This document shows, piece after piece, positions 9,405-18,002 of a stretch of 41,604 bases of DNA. This stretch comes from Methanosarcina sp. UBA5 (GTDB lineage Archaea > Halobacteriota > Methanosarcinia > Methanosarcinales > Methanosarcinaceae): positions 932 through 42,535 of the forward strand of contig NZ_DAVG01000130.1 of NCBI RefSeq assembly GCF_002505485.1, given 5' to 3'. Position 1 is the stretch's first letter. Every line of letters begins with the position of its first letter. Made by a program: the position numbers and the translations under genes. The notes under the pieces were generated by a model. That model made no database searches. It saw only the letters and a program-made list of their open reading frames with translations, and had not been told where the DNA came from.

Positions 9405-9442
9405 AAACAGATTCTTTGGCATTTTTGCCAAAGAATCTGTTT
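9405..9442 (+). terminator. Perfect 16-bp hairpin downstream of transposase
   Basis: AAACAGATTCTTTGGC (9405-9420) pairs perfectly with GCCAAAGAATCTGTTT (9427-9442) across a six-base loop, with T residues at the 3' end. It could serve as a transcription terminator or be part of the insertion sequence end. Confidence 0.55.
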
Positions 9443-9510
9443 TTCAAGATTATCACAGCTTTTTGAGGTAGTTAGCAGAGAAAATTGTAGGTTTAAGGAA
9501 GCAACAATAA

Positions 9511-9702
9511 GAGAAATCACTAGATTATGGAATTGTGTCACCAGGATATTACATATATAAAATAATTCTGGATAATAGATCTACATTTGAACAAAGAGTA
9601 ACAGCAAATTATGCAGCTAATTTAGGTGGTTCAGAAAAACTGCATCTCAATATCCGTGGCGATCCGGATAATCCTATTGAACGCGTAAGTGAAATTTTCT
9701 GA
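9511..9702 (+). pseudogene. Probable gene remnant
   Basis: After a TAA at 9508 an open frame of 63 codons reads in part IVSPGYYIYKIILDN, TANYAANLGGSEKLHLNIRG and DPDNPIERVSEIF. The composition is protein-like, but there is no ATG or ribosome binding site; a GTG at 9535 is the only plausible start. It lies between the insertion sequence and the flavoenzyme gene and is probably the 3' end of a decayed gene. The family is not recognised. Confidence 0.35.
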
Positions 9703-9819
9703 GTAAATATTTCTTTCTTCTCTCTTGCCGCAGTTGAAGAAAACTTTATTCCCAACACAAAGTTCCTTTATTCAGGAGTCCGAGATAATTATTTACCCTC
9801 CCTTATCCTATTTTTTCTC

Positions 9820-10917
9820 ATGATTTTTGACCCTATCACTGTCTGCAACCTGGAACTCCAGAACCGCTTTGTAAGGTCCGCAACTCACGAATTCATGGCT
9901 GAAGAAGACGGGACGCCCACTTCCCGGCTTGGAGACCTTTATGAAGAGCTTGCAAAAAATGAGGCCGGGCTGATAATAACCGGCTATTCCTATGTTCTTC
10001 CGGGCGGGCAGAGTAATATCTACCAGCAGGGTATCTATGATGACCGTTTTATTGAACCCTACAAGAAGATAACCGAAAGGGTGCACAGGTACAAAAGCAA
10101 AATTGTGCTCCAGATAGTTCATGGAGGGCGCCAGGCAAGCGTTTCGGACGAATACCCGATTCCTATGGCTCCTTCGGAAGTAAAAGACAGCCATTCGGCA
10201 GTTGTGCCGAGGGAAATGACCGAACAGGAAATCCTGGAAATAATCGAAGCTTTTACAAAAGCGGCTGTCAGAGCGAAAAAAGCAGGTTTTGACGGGGTGC
10301 AGCTTCATTGTGCTCACGGCTTCCTTTTAAGTAATTTCATTTCTCCCTACACGAACAGGCGGACTGACAGATGGGGAGGCTCGATAGAAAACCGGGCAAG
10401 AATAGTCACGGAAATTGTCAGGCGCATAAAAGAGGAGGCTGGAGATTCTTTTCCTGTTCTGGTTAAACTAAATTCTACAGATGGTTTCCAGCCCTGTTGT
10501 TCAAAGGCTGAACTAGGACTTGATATTTTTCAGGCAGTAGAAATTGCAAAGCTCCTGGAAAAGGCTGGAGTCTGTGCAATTGAGGTAAGTGGAGGAATCG
10601 GTGAGGCAGGTGGGGTAACTATAAGAACCGCAATCAATACTCCTGCCAAAGAAGCTTATTTCAGGGATTGTTCTAAAGCAATAAAAAGTACAGTAGCAAT
10701 TCCAGTCATTCTTGTAGGCGGAATCAGGTCTCTTCCGGTTATTAATAATCTCCTTGAAAACGGGTTTGCGGACCTGATTTCAATGAGCAGGGTATTTATC
10801 AGCGAACCCGACATTGTTTTGAAATTCAAATTAGGGAAGGTTAAAAAAGCAAGATGCGTATCCTGTAATCTGTGTTTTGATCCTGAGGGCATAAGATGCA
10901 ATTTCCAGTTTGAGTAA
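9820..10917 (+). CDS. Old-yellow-enzyme family NADH:flavin oxidoreductase
   Basis: A 365-residue TIM-barrel flavoprotein of the OYE/2,4-dienoyl-CoA reductase class. It starts LFDP-like (MIFDPITVCNLELQNRFVRS). It has the active-site HCAHGFLLSNFISP motif with the two His that bind substrate, the RRTDRWGGSIENRAR signature, and the phosphate-binding VGGIRS near 305. The C terminus has a compact Cys cluster, CVSCNLCFDPEGIRC, typical of family members carrying a 4Fe-4S cluster. The larger C-terminal flavodoxin and NAD domains of dienoyl-CoA reductase are absent. It probably reduces an activated C=C bond using FMN; the substrate is unknown. It lies upstream of the fatty-acid-type cluster with its own 305-base spacer. 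Confidence 0.85.
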   Translation: MIFDPITVCNLELQNRFVRSATHEFMAEEDGTPTSRLGDLYEELAKNEAGLIITGYSYVLPGGQSNIYQQGIYDDRFIEPYKKITERVHRYKSKIVLQIVHGGRQASVSDEYPIPMAPSEVKDSHSAVVPREMTEQEILEIIEAFTKAAVRAKKAGFDGVQLHCAHGFLLSNFISPYTNRRTDRWGGSIENRARIVTEIVRRIKEEAGDSFPVLVKLNSTDGFQPCCSKAELGLDIFQAVEIAKLLEKAGVCAIEVSGGIGEAGGVTIRTAINTPAKEAYFRDCSKAIKSTVAIPVILVGGIRSLPVINNLLENGFADLISMSRVFISEPDIVLKFKLGKVKKARCVSCNLCFDPEGIRCNFQFE

Positions 10918-11222
10918 GGATTAAATCCAACTTTTGGACTGGTAAAATCCTTCACTCCTGTATTCTTTACAATTCACGCTTTACTGTCTCTATTCTACCT
11001 TTTTCACTTTCTTTCTTTTATCTGTTTTACTGTTTTTATTCTATCTATTTTGTTTTCTCTATCCATATATCTTGATTTTATAGATATTTAAATCAAAGAT
11101 TAACGTATATTTTTTATAATAGATAGATACAAAAGAGATAAGCCTTCTAGGCAATCAACAAGACTCTGGTTTATATTTTTGCCGGGTCTGCTACCTTAAA
11201 ACATTCGTGAGGAAAATAAATA
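10918..11222. other. T-rich spacer upstream of the regulator gene
   Basis: There is no gene. T/C-rich DNA is followed by AT-rich DNA with TATA-like stretches (for example ATATTTTTTATAAT near 11107-11122) that probably form the promoter of the XRE-cupin gene. Confidence 0.45.
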
Positions 11223-11801
11223 ATGTCAGAAGAGAACCGTGTCGGTAGTAAGATACGCCAGCTTAGAGAAGCCAGGGAAATGACCATTGAAGAGCTGGCT
11301 GAAGCCAGTCAGAGCAGCGAGGAGTTAATCCAGCAGCTAGAAAATGGAGCACTTGTTCCTTCCTTAACACCTCTTTTAAAAATTGCCCGGGCTTTAGGCG
11401 TCCGTCTCGGTACTTTTCTGGATGATATGCCCCAGAGCGGACCTGTAATTGTTAGGACAGGGCTGTCAGATAATGTAGTTCGTTTCTCTGGGAAGACTGA
11501 GAGACCCAGGAAGAGTGCTCTTGAGTTTTATTCCCTTGCCTCCGATAAAGCAGACCGCAACATGGAGCCTTTCATTATTGATATTCATCCGTCTCCCGAG
11601 GAAAGCCACCAGCTCTCTTCTCATGAAGGAGAAGAGTTCATTTATATCCTTTCCGGGGAAATCGAGATATTCTACGGAAAGGATGTCCACAGGTTGAACG
11701 CCGGAGACAGCATTTACTATGACTCTATTATCCCGCATGATGTTCATGCAGCAGGAAAAGAGGACGCAAAAATTCTAGCTGTAGTCTATGCTCCTCTGTA
11801 A
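11223..11801 (+). CDS. XRE-family regulator with cupin domain
   Basis: A 192-residue regulator. The N-terminal helix-turn-helix (about 9-66) has the XRE pattern IRQLREAREMTIEELAEASQ and SLTPLLKIARALGV. The C-terminal cupin (about 110-190) has SSHEGEEFIYILSGEIEIFY and NAGDSIYYDSIIPHDVHA. The cupin probably senses a small ligand. It is the first gene of a co-oriented set with a thioesterase (104-base gap to its ATG) and an acyl-CoA synthetase, so it is likely their regulator and may control its own transcription. Confidence 0.88.
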   Translation: MSEENRVGSKIRQLREAREMTIEELAEASQSSEELIQQLENGALVPSLTPLLKIARALGVRLGTFLDDMPQSGPVIVRTGLSDNVVRFSGKTERPRKSALEFYSLASDKADRNMEPFIIDIHPSPEESHQLSSHEGEEFIYILSGEIEIFYGKDVHRLNAGDSIYYDSIIPHDVHAAGKEDAKILAVVYAPL

Positions 11802-11905
11802 AGCCGAAGTCAGGCAGAGGAGAGAGTGAGCACTTAATTAACTGGCTGGAAGCTTCAGATTTTCAGTAATTTAAACACAAGTACTTGAGAGTTAAGGAAT
11901 CAAAA

Positions 11906-12349
11906 ATGTTCAGTACAATTGTTAGTCCACGTTTTGGGGACATAGACGGGCTTGGACATGTGAATAACACTGTTCTCCCGGTCTGGTTTGAAATTGGAAG
12001 AAACTCAGTGTTCCGGCTTTTTTCACCGGACCTTGATCTTAGCCCTGATGTATGGCATCTGATTCTTGTCAGGACTGAGTTTGATTTTCTGCACCAGATG
12101 TATTTCAGGTCGGATGTGGAAATAAGAACTTTCATTACAAGAATAGGGAACAGTTCCTTCACTGTCGGACATGAGGCATGGCAGGAAGGCGAGCTCAAGG
12201 TAAAGGGTCAGGCAGTGCTGGTTTATTATGACTTCAAGCTCCAGAAAGCAATGCCCCTTCCTGATCCAATCCGCGAAATTCTTACAGCGCATATGCTTCC
12301 TGCGTTGAATAATGCTGAAACGGATACGGATTTCCCTTGCTCGATTTGA
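11906..12349 (+). CDS. Hot-dog (4HBT) acyl-CoA thioesterase
   Basis: A 147-residue single hot-dog domain. The FGDIDGLGHVNNTVLPVWFE motif is the 4HBT active-site signature, with its conserved Asp and the G-H-V-N-N helix start. The later TEFDFLHQMYFRSDVEIRT and AVLVYYDF strands fit the fold. A TTG at 11885 in frame would add seven residues, but AAGGA is correctly spaced for ATG 11906, which I prefer. It is sandwiched between an XRE-cupin regulator and an acyl-CoA ligase, so it probably hydrolyses an acyl-CoA in the same pathway, perhaps as a proofreading partner of the ligase. Confidence 0.85.
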   Translation: MFSTIVSPRFGDIDGLGHVNNTVLPVWFEIGRNSVFRLFSPDLDLSPDVWHLILVRTEFDFLHQMYFRSDVEIRTFITRIGNSSFTVGHEAWQEGELKVKGQAVLVYYDFKLQKAMPLPDPIREILTAHMLPALNNAETDTDFPCSI

Positions 12350-12452
12350 ATTTACTGACTGCCCACAAACCGAATTTTGGAGCATAAGAGACATTTCTGT
12401 TCGCAGTCCAGCAGCTCTTAATAAATGATAACGCAAGTGAGAGGCTAATACC

Positions 12453-14102
12453 ATGCATCTTATAGAAGAGTCCCTCGGGAAATACTTTGAAAAACAGGTG
12501 TCTGTAGACCCTGACCACGAATTTATAATTTATCCTGACCGCAATCTTCGTTTTACTTATGGGCAGTTCAATGAAAGGATCAATAACCTTGCAAAAGGGC
12601 TACTAGCTATAGGAATAAAAAAAGGAGACCATGTAGGAATCTGGGCAAAAAACGTTCCTGACTGGCTTACTTTCATGTTTTCCACGGCAAAGATAGGAGC
12701 AGTTCTTGTTACTGTGAATACTGCCTACAAGAGCCATGAGGTCGAATATGTATTAAAACAGTCCGATATGAAGGCCCTGGCTATGATTGATAGCTTCAGA
12801 GACGTTGATTATCTTGAAATAATAAATGAGCTGGTCCCTGAGCTCAAAACCTCTGAAAGAGGAAGATTGAAAAGCAAAAACTTTCCCTATCTTAAGAGTG
12901 TAATTTACGTAGGACAGGAAAAGCACCGGGGTATGTATAACACAAATGAGCTTATGCTTCTTGGTAGCCATTATCCCGATAACGAGCTCCGCGAGATTAT
13001 GGATAGTGTCCACTGTGACGATGTTGTCAATATGCAGTATACATCAGGTACAACCGGATTTCCTAAAGGAGTCATGTTGACCCATAGAAATATCTTGAAC
13101 AATGGGCTTTCTATCGGAGATCGCCAGAGGTTCACCTATGTAGACAAACTCTGTTTTCCTGTGCCGCTTTTCCACTGTTTCGGGATAGTGCTCGGAGTTA
13201 TGGCCGTTCTGACTCACAGAGCAACGCTCGTTATGCTTGAGGTTTTTGACCCTCTATTGGTACTTGCTGCAGTCCATAAAGAAAGATGTACAGCTCTTTA
13301 CGGTGTGCCTACAATGTTTATTGCCGAGTATACGCATCCCATGTTTAATATGTTTGACCTATCTTCCCTCAGGACAGGGATTATGGCAGGTTCGACATGC
13401 CCTGTGGGAGCAATGAAAAAAGTCGTAAATGATATGCACTGCTATCAGATTACCAGTGTTTATGGGCTTACGGAAGCATCTCCTGGTATGACCCAAACTG
13501 CTGTGGATGATCCTGTGGAACTCAGGGTCGAAACTGTCGGTAAGTGTTTCCCGGGCGTAGAGGTCAGGATTGTTGACCCTGACACCAATGAGCCAGTGCC
13601 CCCAAATACTGTAGGAGAGATATGCTGTCGCGGATATAATGTAATGAAAGGCTACTATAAAATGCCTGACGAAACGAAAAAAATTATCGATGAAGGCGGC
13701 TGGCTTCACAGTGGAGATCTTGGAACCTGTGACGAAAACGGTTATTACAGAATCACAGGCAGGATTAAGGATATGATTATCCGGGGAGGGGAAAATATCT
13801 ATCCAAGGGAGATTGAGGAACTCCTGCTTACCATACCCGGAGTTACAGACGTCCAGGTTGTGGGTATTCCTGACAAAAAATATGGGGAAATTGTAGGTGC
13901 CTTTGTGATTATCAAAAATGGTGCAGACCTTACAGAAGCTGATATCAGGGATTATGCCTTAAGCAAGGTCGCTCGCTATAAGGTTCCAAAGCATGTATTC
14001 ATTGTAGATGAATTCCCGCTGACAGCAAGCGGTAAAATTCAAAAGTACAGGCTAAGGGAATTGGCTGTGGAACTTATTAATAAGCAGGATGAAAACAGTT
14101 GA
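12453..14102 (+). CDS. Acyl-CoA synthetase (AMP-forming)
   Basis: A 549-residue member of the ANL adenylate-forming superfamily, closest in layout to medium/long-chain fatty acyl-CoA ligases. It contains the P-loop-like YTSGTTGFPKG (196-206), VYGLTEASP, the HSGDLG adenosine ribose-binding motif, the hinge GRIKDMIIRGGENIYPREIE, and the C-terminal catalytic lysine in ASGKIQKYR (K528). All residues needed for adenylation and thioester formation appear present. Methanogens make isoprenoid lipids, so the natural acid may be exogenous or short/branched; the sequence does not tell. It is third in the XRE-cupin/thioesterase/ligase set. Confidence 0.9.
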   Translation: MHLIEESLGKYFEKQVSVDPDHEFIIYPDRNLRFTYGQFNERINNLAKGLLAIGIKKGDHVGIWAKNVPDWLTFMFSTAKIGAVLVTVNTAYKSHEVEYVLKQSDMKALAMIDSFRDVDYLEIINELVPELKTSERGRLKSKNFPYLKSVIYVGQEKHRGMYNTNELMLLGSHYPDNELREIMDSVHCDDVVNMQYTSGTTGFPKGVMLTHRNILNNGLSIGDRQRFTYVDKLCFPVPLFHCFGIVLGVMAVLTHRATLVMLEVFDPLLVLAAVHKERCTALYGVPTMFIAEYTHPMFNMFDLSSLRTGIMAGSTCPVGAMKKVVNDMHCYQITSVYGLTEASPGMTQTAVDDPVELRVETVGKCFPGVEVRIVDPDTNEPVPPNTVGEICCRGYNVMKGYYKMPDETKKIIDEGGWLHSGDLGTCDENGYYRITGRIKDMIIRGGENIYPREIEELLLTIPGVTDVQVVGIPDKKYGEIVGAFVIIKNGADLTEADIRDYALSKVARYKVPKHVFIVDEFPLTASGKIQKYRLRELAVELINKQDENS

Positions 14103-14202
14103 TTAAAAACAGTAGCTATTGGCTTTAGTATTATCGGCCATTCAGGTCGATTTTCTTTTTTGATTGAATTTTAGTTCGTTAATTCTTTTGCTTTAATATT
14201 TT

Positions 14203-14319
14203 TAGGACTTACGCACTTGAGGTATAAAATCAAGCACAAAGGAGTTGGTGTTAAATAAATGATTTAGACAGTTGATTGTTTAATGCTATTGATTTCTTGT
14301 TTCAACCGCGTAAGTTCTA
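14203..14319. mobile_element. MITE copy, 117 bp
   Basis: It begins TAGGACTTACGCACTT and ends with the imperfect inverted complement AACCGCGTAAGTTCTA. The interior matches the copies at 25139 (same orientation) and 27863 (opposite), including TGAGGTATAAAATCAAG and TTTAATGCTATTGATTT. It is too short to encode anything. Confidence 0.75.
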
Positions 14320-14563
14320 CTTTTAAAGCCATTAAAAAATTAGATGTTAGCAAATTTTAAAGATTGATTATATTTTTGAAGGACATTTCAATTTGTTCCC
14401 ATATTAAAAAGTTTGTGATAATACAAAACCTATGGGCAATTGAATATTTGACGTAATTTATTATATATACGATTTCAGCATTAGAAGGAAGTAGTTGTAA
14501 GAGAAGCGCAATAGTACACCTTTGTGCATAGCGTATGGGGAATTTTTCTGTAGGGGTTTCATC

Positions 14564-14600
14564 GATTGAGAGCTCATGGATCACTAAGGAGCTCTCAATC
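14564..14600. repeat. Hairpin A of a duplicated pair
   Basis: GATTGAGAGCTC (14564-14575) and GAGCTCTCAATC (14589-14600) form a perfect 12-bp stem with a 13-base loop. The surrounding sequence (TATGGGG, then a G-rich GGGTTTCA before the stem, AATCA after it) is repeated about 123 bases downstream. Confidence 0.7.
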
Positions 14601-14686
14601 AATCACCACAACTAATTAAATGTCTGCACTGCTCTCTTGCAACTAAGAGAAGAATATGGGGGAGTATTCTTCAAGGGGGTTTCACC

Positions 14687-14724
14687 GATTGAGAGCTCAG
14701 GGTCATCAAAAAGGGCTCTCAATC
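14687..14724. repeat. Hairpin B of a duplicated pair
   Basis: GATTGAGAGCTC (14687-14698) pairs with GGGCTCTCAATC (14713-14724), with one substitution that still allows a G-U pair. The loop sequence differs from hairpin A while the stem is kept, suggesting selection on structure. Confidence 0.65.
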
Positions 14725-15499
14725 AATTACTAACTTTTAACTTAATCTGAACATTTTACGTAAACTATTTTTGACTATAAACTATTTTGACTAAACTCTC
14801 AGCGCAATTTATTAACTTAGGTAAATCATGCAAACAGCGTAATTTTTATTAGATTTAAAGTTAAACTTTTGATTTTTCCCCAATCCTGACCTTTACAAAT
14901 CTTTCAAACAATCAATAACTGTCCTATTCTATTTAAGTCCTTTGATGAGTCACTTATATGAGTTCCTATTGATTGTATGAATACTATCAAAAACTCATTT
15001 ATTCCTTAATTGAACGGATTTTTGTTCAATAAATTTTCATACTCATATTCTTAAAGCAAGTCAAAAAGTTTTTGATTAATGTCAAGGTTACAAGTTATGC
15101 GTATCGCTTTATGGATTACTCTTTTCCATATTTTTCTTGTCTTAGTACACAGTGTAATGTTCCCATTTTAGAAACCAGCTCGGATATCAGGCGCTCATGT
15201 GTTTACTTACCCGGTTGGTAACTGCTGCATTCACGCCTGTATGATCTCGGACATCTCAGAGTTACTTTCTGCTTCTAGAAAACAAAGATTTAATAACTGG
15301 TTAAATTCCAGTGCCATGAATTTTTTAAGAACACGGCTAACAGATTTCAAGCTTTTCAAAAATCAAAAATTATCTGCTGCCGGACAAAGATCAGAGCGGC
15401 AGAATTCCAGGATTAAGGTGAAAATTGTAAAGGGCAGGAGATTGATTCCGATAGGAAAACTAATCTGGAGTAAGAACAATAGAATTAACAAGGACTATT

Positions 15500-16423
15500 G
15501 TGGGGTCTGGTATATCGCCGGTGAATGTAAACGAGCTGGATGTGGTCAGGACTATTGAAGAAGGATTCAAAAAGGCGTATAGTGGGGACCTAAAAGGAAC
15601 AGTAGAAGCTATTGACAAACTCAAGGGTTTCGCATTCCAGTTGATTCACCTGGATGCCGATGCTGAAAACGAGTTGGATATAAAAGCACTGATCATCTCG
15701 ATAGGGGATATAGCGAGAGTAAGTGCTGAAATGAAAATGGAGCAGGCATGTTCAGTTTCAGGTCGCGTTCTTGGAGATATAGCACTTGAGGCTGCTGGTC
15801 AAAAGAGGGAGCCGCTTGCTATAAAGGCTTTATCGATTGTCGGGAGCCTTACCCTGGAGTTTGCCGGAAAAGGCCTGGATGCGGCAGCTAGAAGTACAGT
15901 TGAATCGCTCGGAACTTGCGGAAAGGGCTCGTCAAGAATGAAAATGGAAACGCTGACAAGCCTTTCTGAGGCTTACCTTATGCAGGTATCGCTGAAATCC
16001 ATAGAAAAAGGCCTTGATAAGGCCGGAATTGCTGCTATAGGCTACCTTGGGGAGATAGGAATTGCTTCGGCCGAACAGGCAATAGAGACCAGTACTCTGG
16101 AAACTGCAGTCATTCTTGAAGATCTTGGTAATGCCTCTGTAAGGGAAAATAACGAGTCCTACGCAAAGACAGTAATTGAGGCACTTGAAAACCTGGGCAC
16201 CGAGGTCTCTCAGCGCGGAATGAAAAATATACTTGTCCAGATTGCGTGGTCTCTGGAAATGATCAGGGTTCTTACTCTTGAACGGGGCCTGAAAGGAGCT
16301 TGCTTTGCCGCAAAGGCTGCGCTTGAATCCATTAACACGGCAGGATTGCTTGATGCAGAACAGAACCTGGAAAAAATCAGGGAAATAAAGGAGTTCCATT
16401 CTTTTATTCTGAAAAAGAGTTAA
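15500..16423 (+). CDS. All-helical repeat protein of unknown function
   Basis: A 307-residue protein with alanine-, leucine- and glutamate-rich helices that repeat loosely every 35-40 residues: IKALSIVGSLTLEFAGKGLD, GIAAIGYLGEIGIASAEQAI and TVIEALENLGTEVSQRGMKN. This pattern resembles HEAT/ARM-type solenoids. There is no signal peptide, membrane segment or catalytic motif. The start is GTG with AAGGA five bases upstream. It stands alone between a long non-coding region and the tRNA genes. The function is not recognised; a protein-binding scaffold is the most that can be inferred. Confidence 0.75.
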   Translation: MGSGISPVNVNELDVVRTIEEGFKKAYSGDLKGTVEAIDKLKGFAFQLIHLDADAENELDIKALIISIGDIARVSAEMKMEQACSVSGRVLGDIALEAAGQKREPLAIKALSIVGSLTLEFAGKGLDAAARSTVESLGTCGKGSSRMKMETLTSLSEAYLMQVSLKSIEKGLDKAGIAAIGYLGEIGIASAEQAIETSTLETAVILEDLGNASVRENNESYAKTVIEALENLGTEVSQRGMKNILVQIAWSLEMIRVLTLERGLKGACFAAKAALESINTAGLLDAEQNLEKIREIKEFHSFILKKS

Positions 16424-16581
16424 AGAAGCAGTTGGGGAAAGTTATATTTAAGGAAGCAGAATAGGGGGAGTTAAATACTTCAGAAACTTAACAAACCGGA
16501 AGTAGAGCCTGAAAATCTATTTTTTCCGCATTTAAATATAAAAAAATTCTAAAAAAATAAATAGTTAGAGAAAAATCATAA

Positions 16582-16643
16582 ATCACTATAGAAAATCATT
16601 ATAGAAAATTCATGGATCACTGTAGAAAAATCACTATAGAAAA
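16582..16643. repeat. Four short ATCACTATAGAAA repeats
   Basis: Variants of ATCACTATAGAAA occur at 16582, 16595, 16616 and 16630, just downstream of the 3' end of the first tRNA-Glu gene (which is on the minus strand). The role is unknown. Confidence 0.5.
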
Positions 16644-16671
16644 GAAGTTCAGTGTGGGAAATTAAACATGG

Positions 16672-16746
16672 TGCTCCGGCCGGGATTCGAACCCGAGTCT
16701 TCGGCTCGAAAGGCCGGAATGATTGGCCGGACTACACTACCGGAGC
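16672..16746 (-). tRNA. tRNA-Glu (UUC)
   Basis: A 75-base tRNA on the minus strand. The acceptor stem GCTCCGG pairs with CCGGAGC, the T loop reads GGTTCGAATCC, and the anticodon loop CTTTCGA gives UUC. CCA is not encoded. It is identical to the copy at 17198-17272. A TATA-like AATATATATA at 16786-16795 lies upstream at a suitable distance. Confidence 0.95.
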
Positions 16747-17197
16747 ACATTGCATCTCACAGCGAGACCTTCAATAGACTTAAGTAATATATATACCTGT
16801 CCCTTATCTGTCCTTTCTGGTGTAATCTATTAACCAGATAACCTTTTATGCAATAACTATTTTAATTAGTTTATATTACTTTTTATAGGTAAAATGCAAC
16901 TTTATAAGAATAATTATAATTTATTAAAACTAATTTTTAAAATCTCAAAAGATTTTCTGAAAAGGACATTCTATTTAGGGGGATCTGGGAGGACAGGTCA
17001 TAGATCATGAACTTTCGCGCTCAACCTCAGTACTTGCACTTGACAGCGTTAACTTTGCAAAGTAGCAAGTTAAAAAATAGTGAGCATTTTTAATAGTAAT
17101 CTAAAAGAACAGTTTAGCCAATGCGATATGAAAAAGTATTTACAAATAAGTACAACGAAAAAGTGAATTATGATAAATACTATAAAAAATGATATGA
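16747..17197. other. Spacer between the tRNA genes
   Basis: AT-rich, with no gene. It contains the first tRNA promoter and a hairpin-like TTAACTTTGC...GCAAGTTAA near 17048-17071 that could terminate transcription of the upstream tRNA. Confidence 0.5.
16786..16795 (-). promoter_or_regulatory. TATA box of tRNA-Glu copy 1
   Basis: AATATATATA about 40 bases upstream of the tRNA 5' end. Transcription would start roughly 25 bases further on, giving a short leader. Confidence 0.55.
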
Positions 17198-17272
17198 TGC
17201 TCCGGCCGGGATTCGAACCCGAGTCTTCGGCTCGAAAGGCCGGAATGATTGGCCGGACTACACTACCGGAGC
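17198..17272 (-). tRNA. tRNA-Glu (UUC), second copy
   Basis: The same 75 bases as the copy at 16672-16746, with no difference. A TATA-like CTATATATAG lies at about 17326-17336. Upstream of both copies a short ATTGAAGG-like leader segment is shared, consistent with duplication of gene plus promoter. Confidence 0.95.
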
Positions 17273-17325
17273 TTTTGATGTATCTTATTTTCCCCTCATT
17301 GAAGGGGTTCTTCAATAAGAGGTTC

Positions 17326-17336
17326 TTCTATATATA
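17326..17336 (-). promoter_or_regulatory. TATA box of tRNA-Glu copy 2
   Basis: CTATATATAG some 55 bases upstream of the tRNA 5' end. It reads the same on both strands; its assignment rests on position. Confidence 0.5.
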
Positions 17337-17464
17337 GTTAGCGGCTGCCGATACTTTTTAAAACGTTATTGATTGTTGAATTCAGAAATCTCACAAACCT
17401 TTTAAAAAACTGCATAAGCGCAAACTTTATCAAAAAAGGTTTAATCGAAAAACCTAGCAGCGGT

Positions 17465-17486
17465 GTGATCAACCGGCGTAACGGTT
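17465..17486. repeat. Left arm of long-range inverted repeat
   Basis: GTGATCAACCGGCGTAACGG and two further bases; matched in inverted orientation at 18506-18527 with one difference in 22. The pair flanks the TFE-beta-like and lsm genes. Similar GATCAAACCTTTT-type motifs surround both arms. Confidence 0.6.
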
Positions 17487-17567
17487 TACGCAAACCTTTT
17501 AAGAAAAGTCTTGACTGAAAACTGTTTTTGAGAATATTATTGGCTGTTGAATTTAGAAATCTCCTTA

Positions 17568-17969
17568 TTAGATTTCTTCTTCAGCTTCTTCCTCATCTTC
17601 GATATCGGCTTTGATTTCACCGGTCTCTTCTGATCTTTCAGCTTCTTGAATGAGGCTGCCAATCCATTCACTGAGTTTCCCGCAGTATTCGGGTTGACAG
17701 TCACCGGTGCAGTTTGTACAGGCCGAAAACAATGTTCCTGCAAGCAGGAGGTCATATTTTTCCTTAACCTCTTCCTTTGCTTTCAGTAGGTATGTTCTTG
17801 CCCCGTTTGAGACTCCAACCTCTCTTATTATTAGGTCTTTATCCAGAAGCTTTTTTATGATTCTGGAACATTTTCTGCTGTCGATATTCAGCTCTTTCCA
17901 GATTACGTTCTGGAAAACGCCTTCTTTATGTCTTTTTATTATATTGTAGGCTTCTTCTTCAAGATCCAT
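17568..17969 (-). CDS. Winged-helix protein with Cys cluster, TFE-beta/RPC34-like
   Basis: A 133-residue protein. Residues 1-65 form a winged helix (VIWKELNIDSRKCSRIIKKL, then a wing IIREVGVSNGARTYLLK). Residues 84-96 carry C84, C87, C91 and C96 followed by GKLSEWI. The order of winged helix, Cys cluster and a C-x-x-x-S/T-E-W segment resembles archaeal TFE-beta and human RPC39/RPC34, where the four Cys bind a 4Fe-4S cluster. The last 25 residues are strongly acidic. Known: TFE-beta assists promoter opening with RNA polymerase. Inferred: this is a euryarchaeal relative; an unrelated MarR-like FeS regulator is the alternative. It lies just downstream of lsm with a 33-base gap, probably co-transcribed. 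Confidence 0.65.
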   Translation of the reverse strand: MDLEEEAYNIIKRHKEGVFQNVIWKELNIDSRKCSRIIKKLLDKDLIIREVGVSNGARTYLLKAKEEVKEKYDLLLAGTLFSACTNCTGDCQPEYCGKLSEWIGSLIQEAERSEETGEIKADIEDEEEAEEEI

Positions 17970-18002
17970 GATTCCACACTAATAGGGTTCCTTATGAAGT
18001 TT

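Larger units (their letters stand above)
14103..15499. other. 1.4-kb non-coding region
   Basis: There is no convincing gene. Open frames at 14357-14602 (minus) and 15199-15558 (plus) lack family character and good start signals. The region holds a MITE (14203-14319), two related hairpins (14564-14724) and otherwise plain AT-rich DNA. Confidence 0.6.

Noticed and set aside
14357..14602. 81-codon minus-strand frame in the non-coding region
   Set aside because: It crosses the duplicated hairpin, has no ribosome binding site and no recognisable domain.
15199..15558. 119-codon open frame upstream of the helical-repeat gene
   Set aside because: It overlaps the well-supported gene at 15500, has no family character, and the composition looks random.
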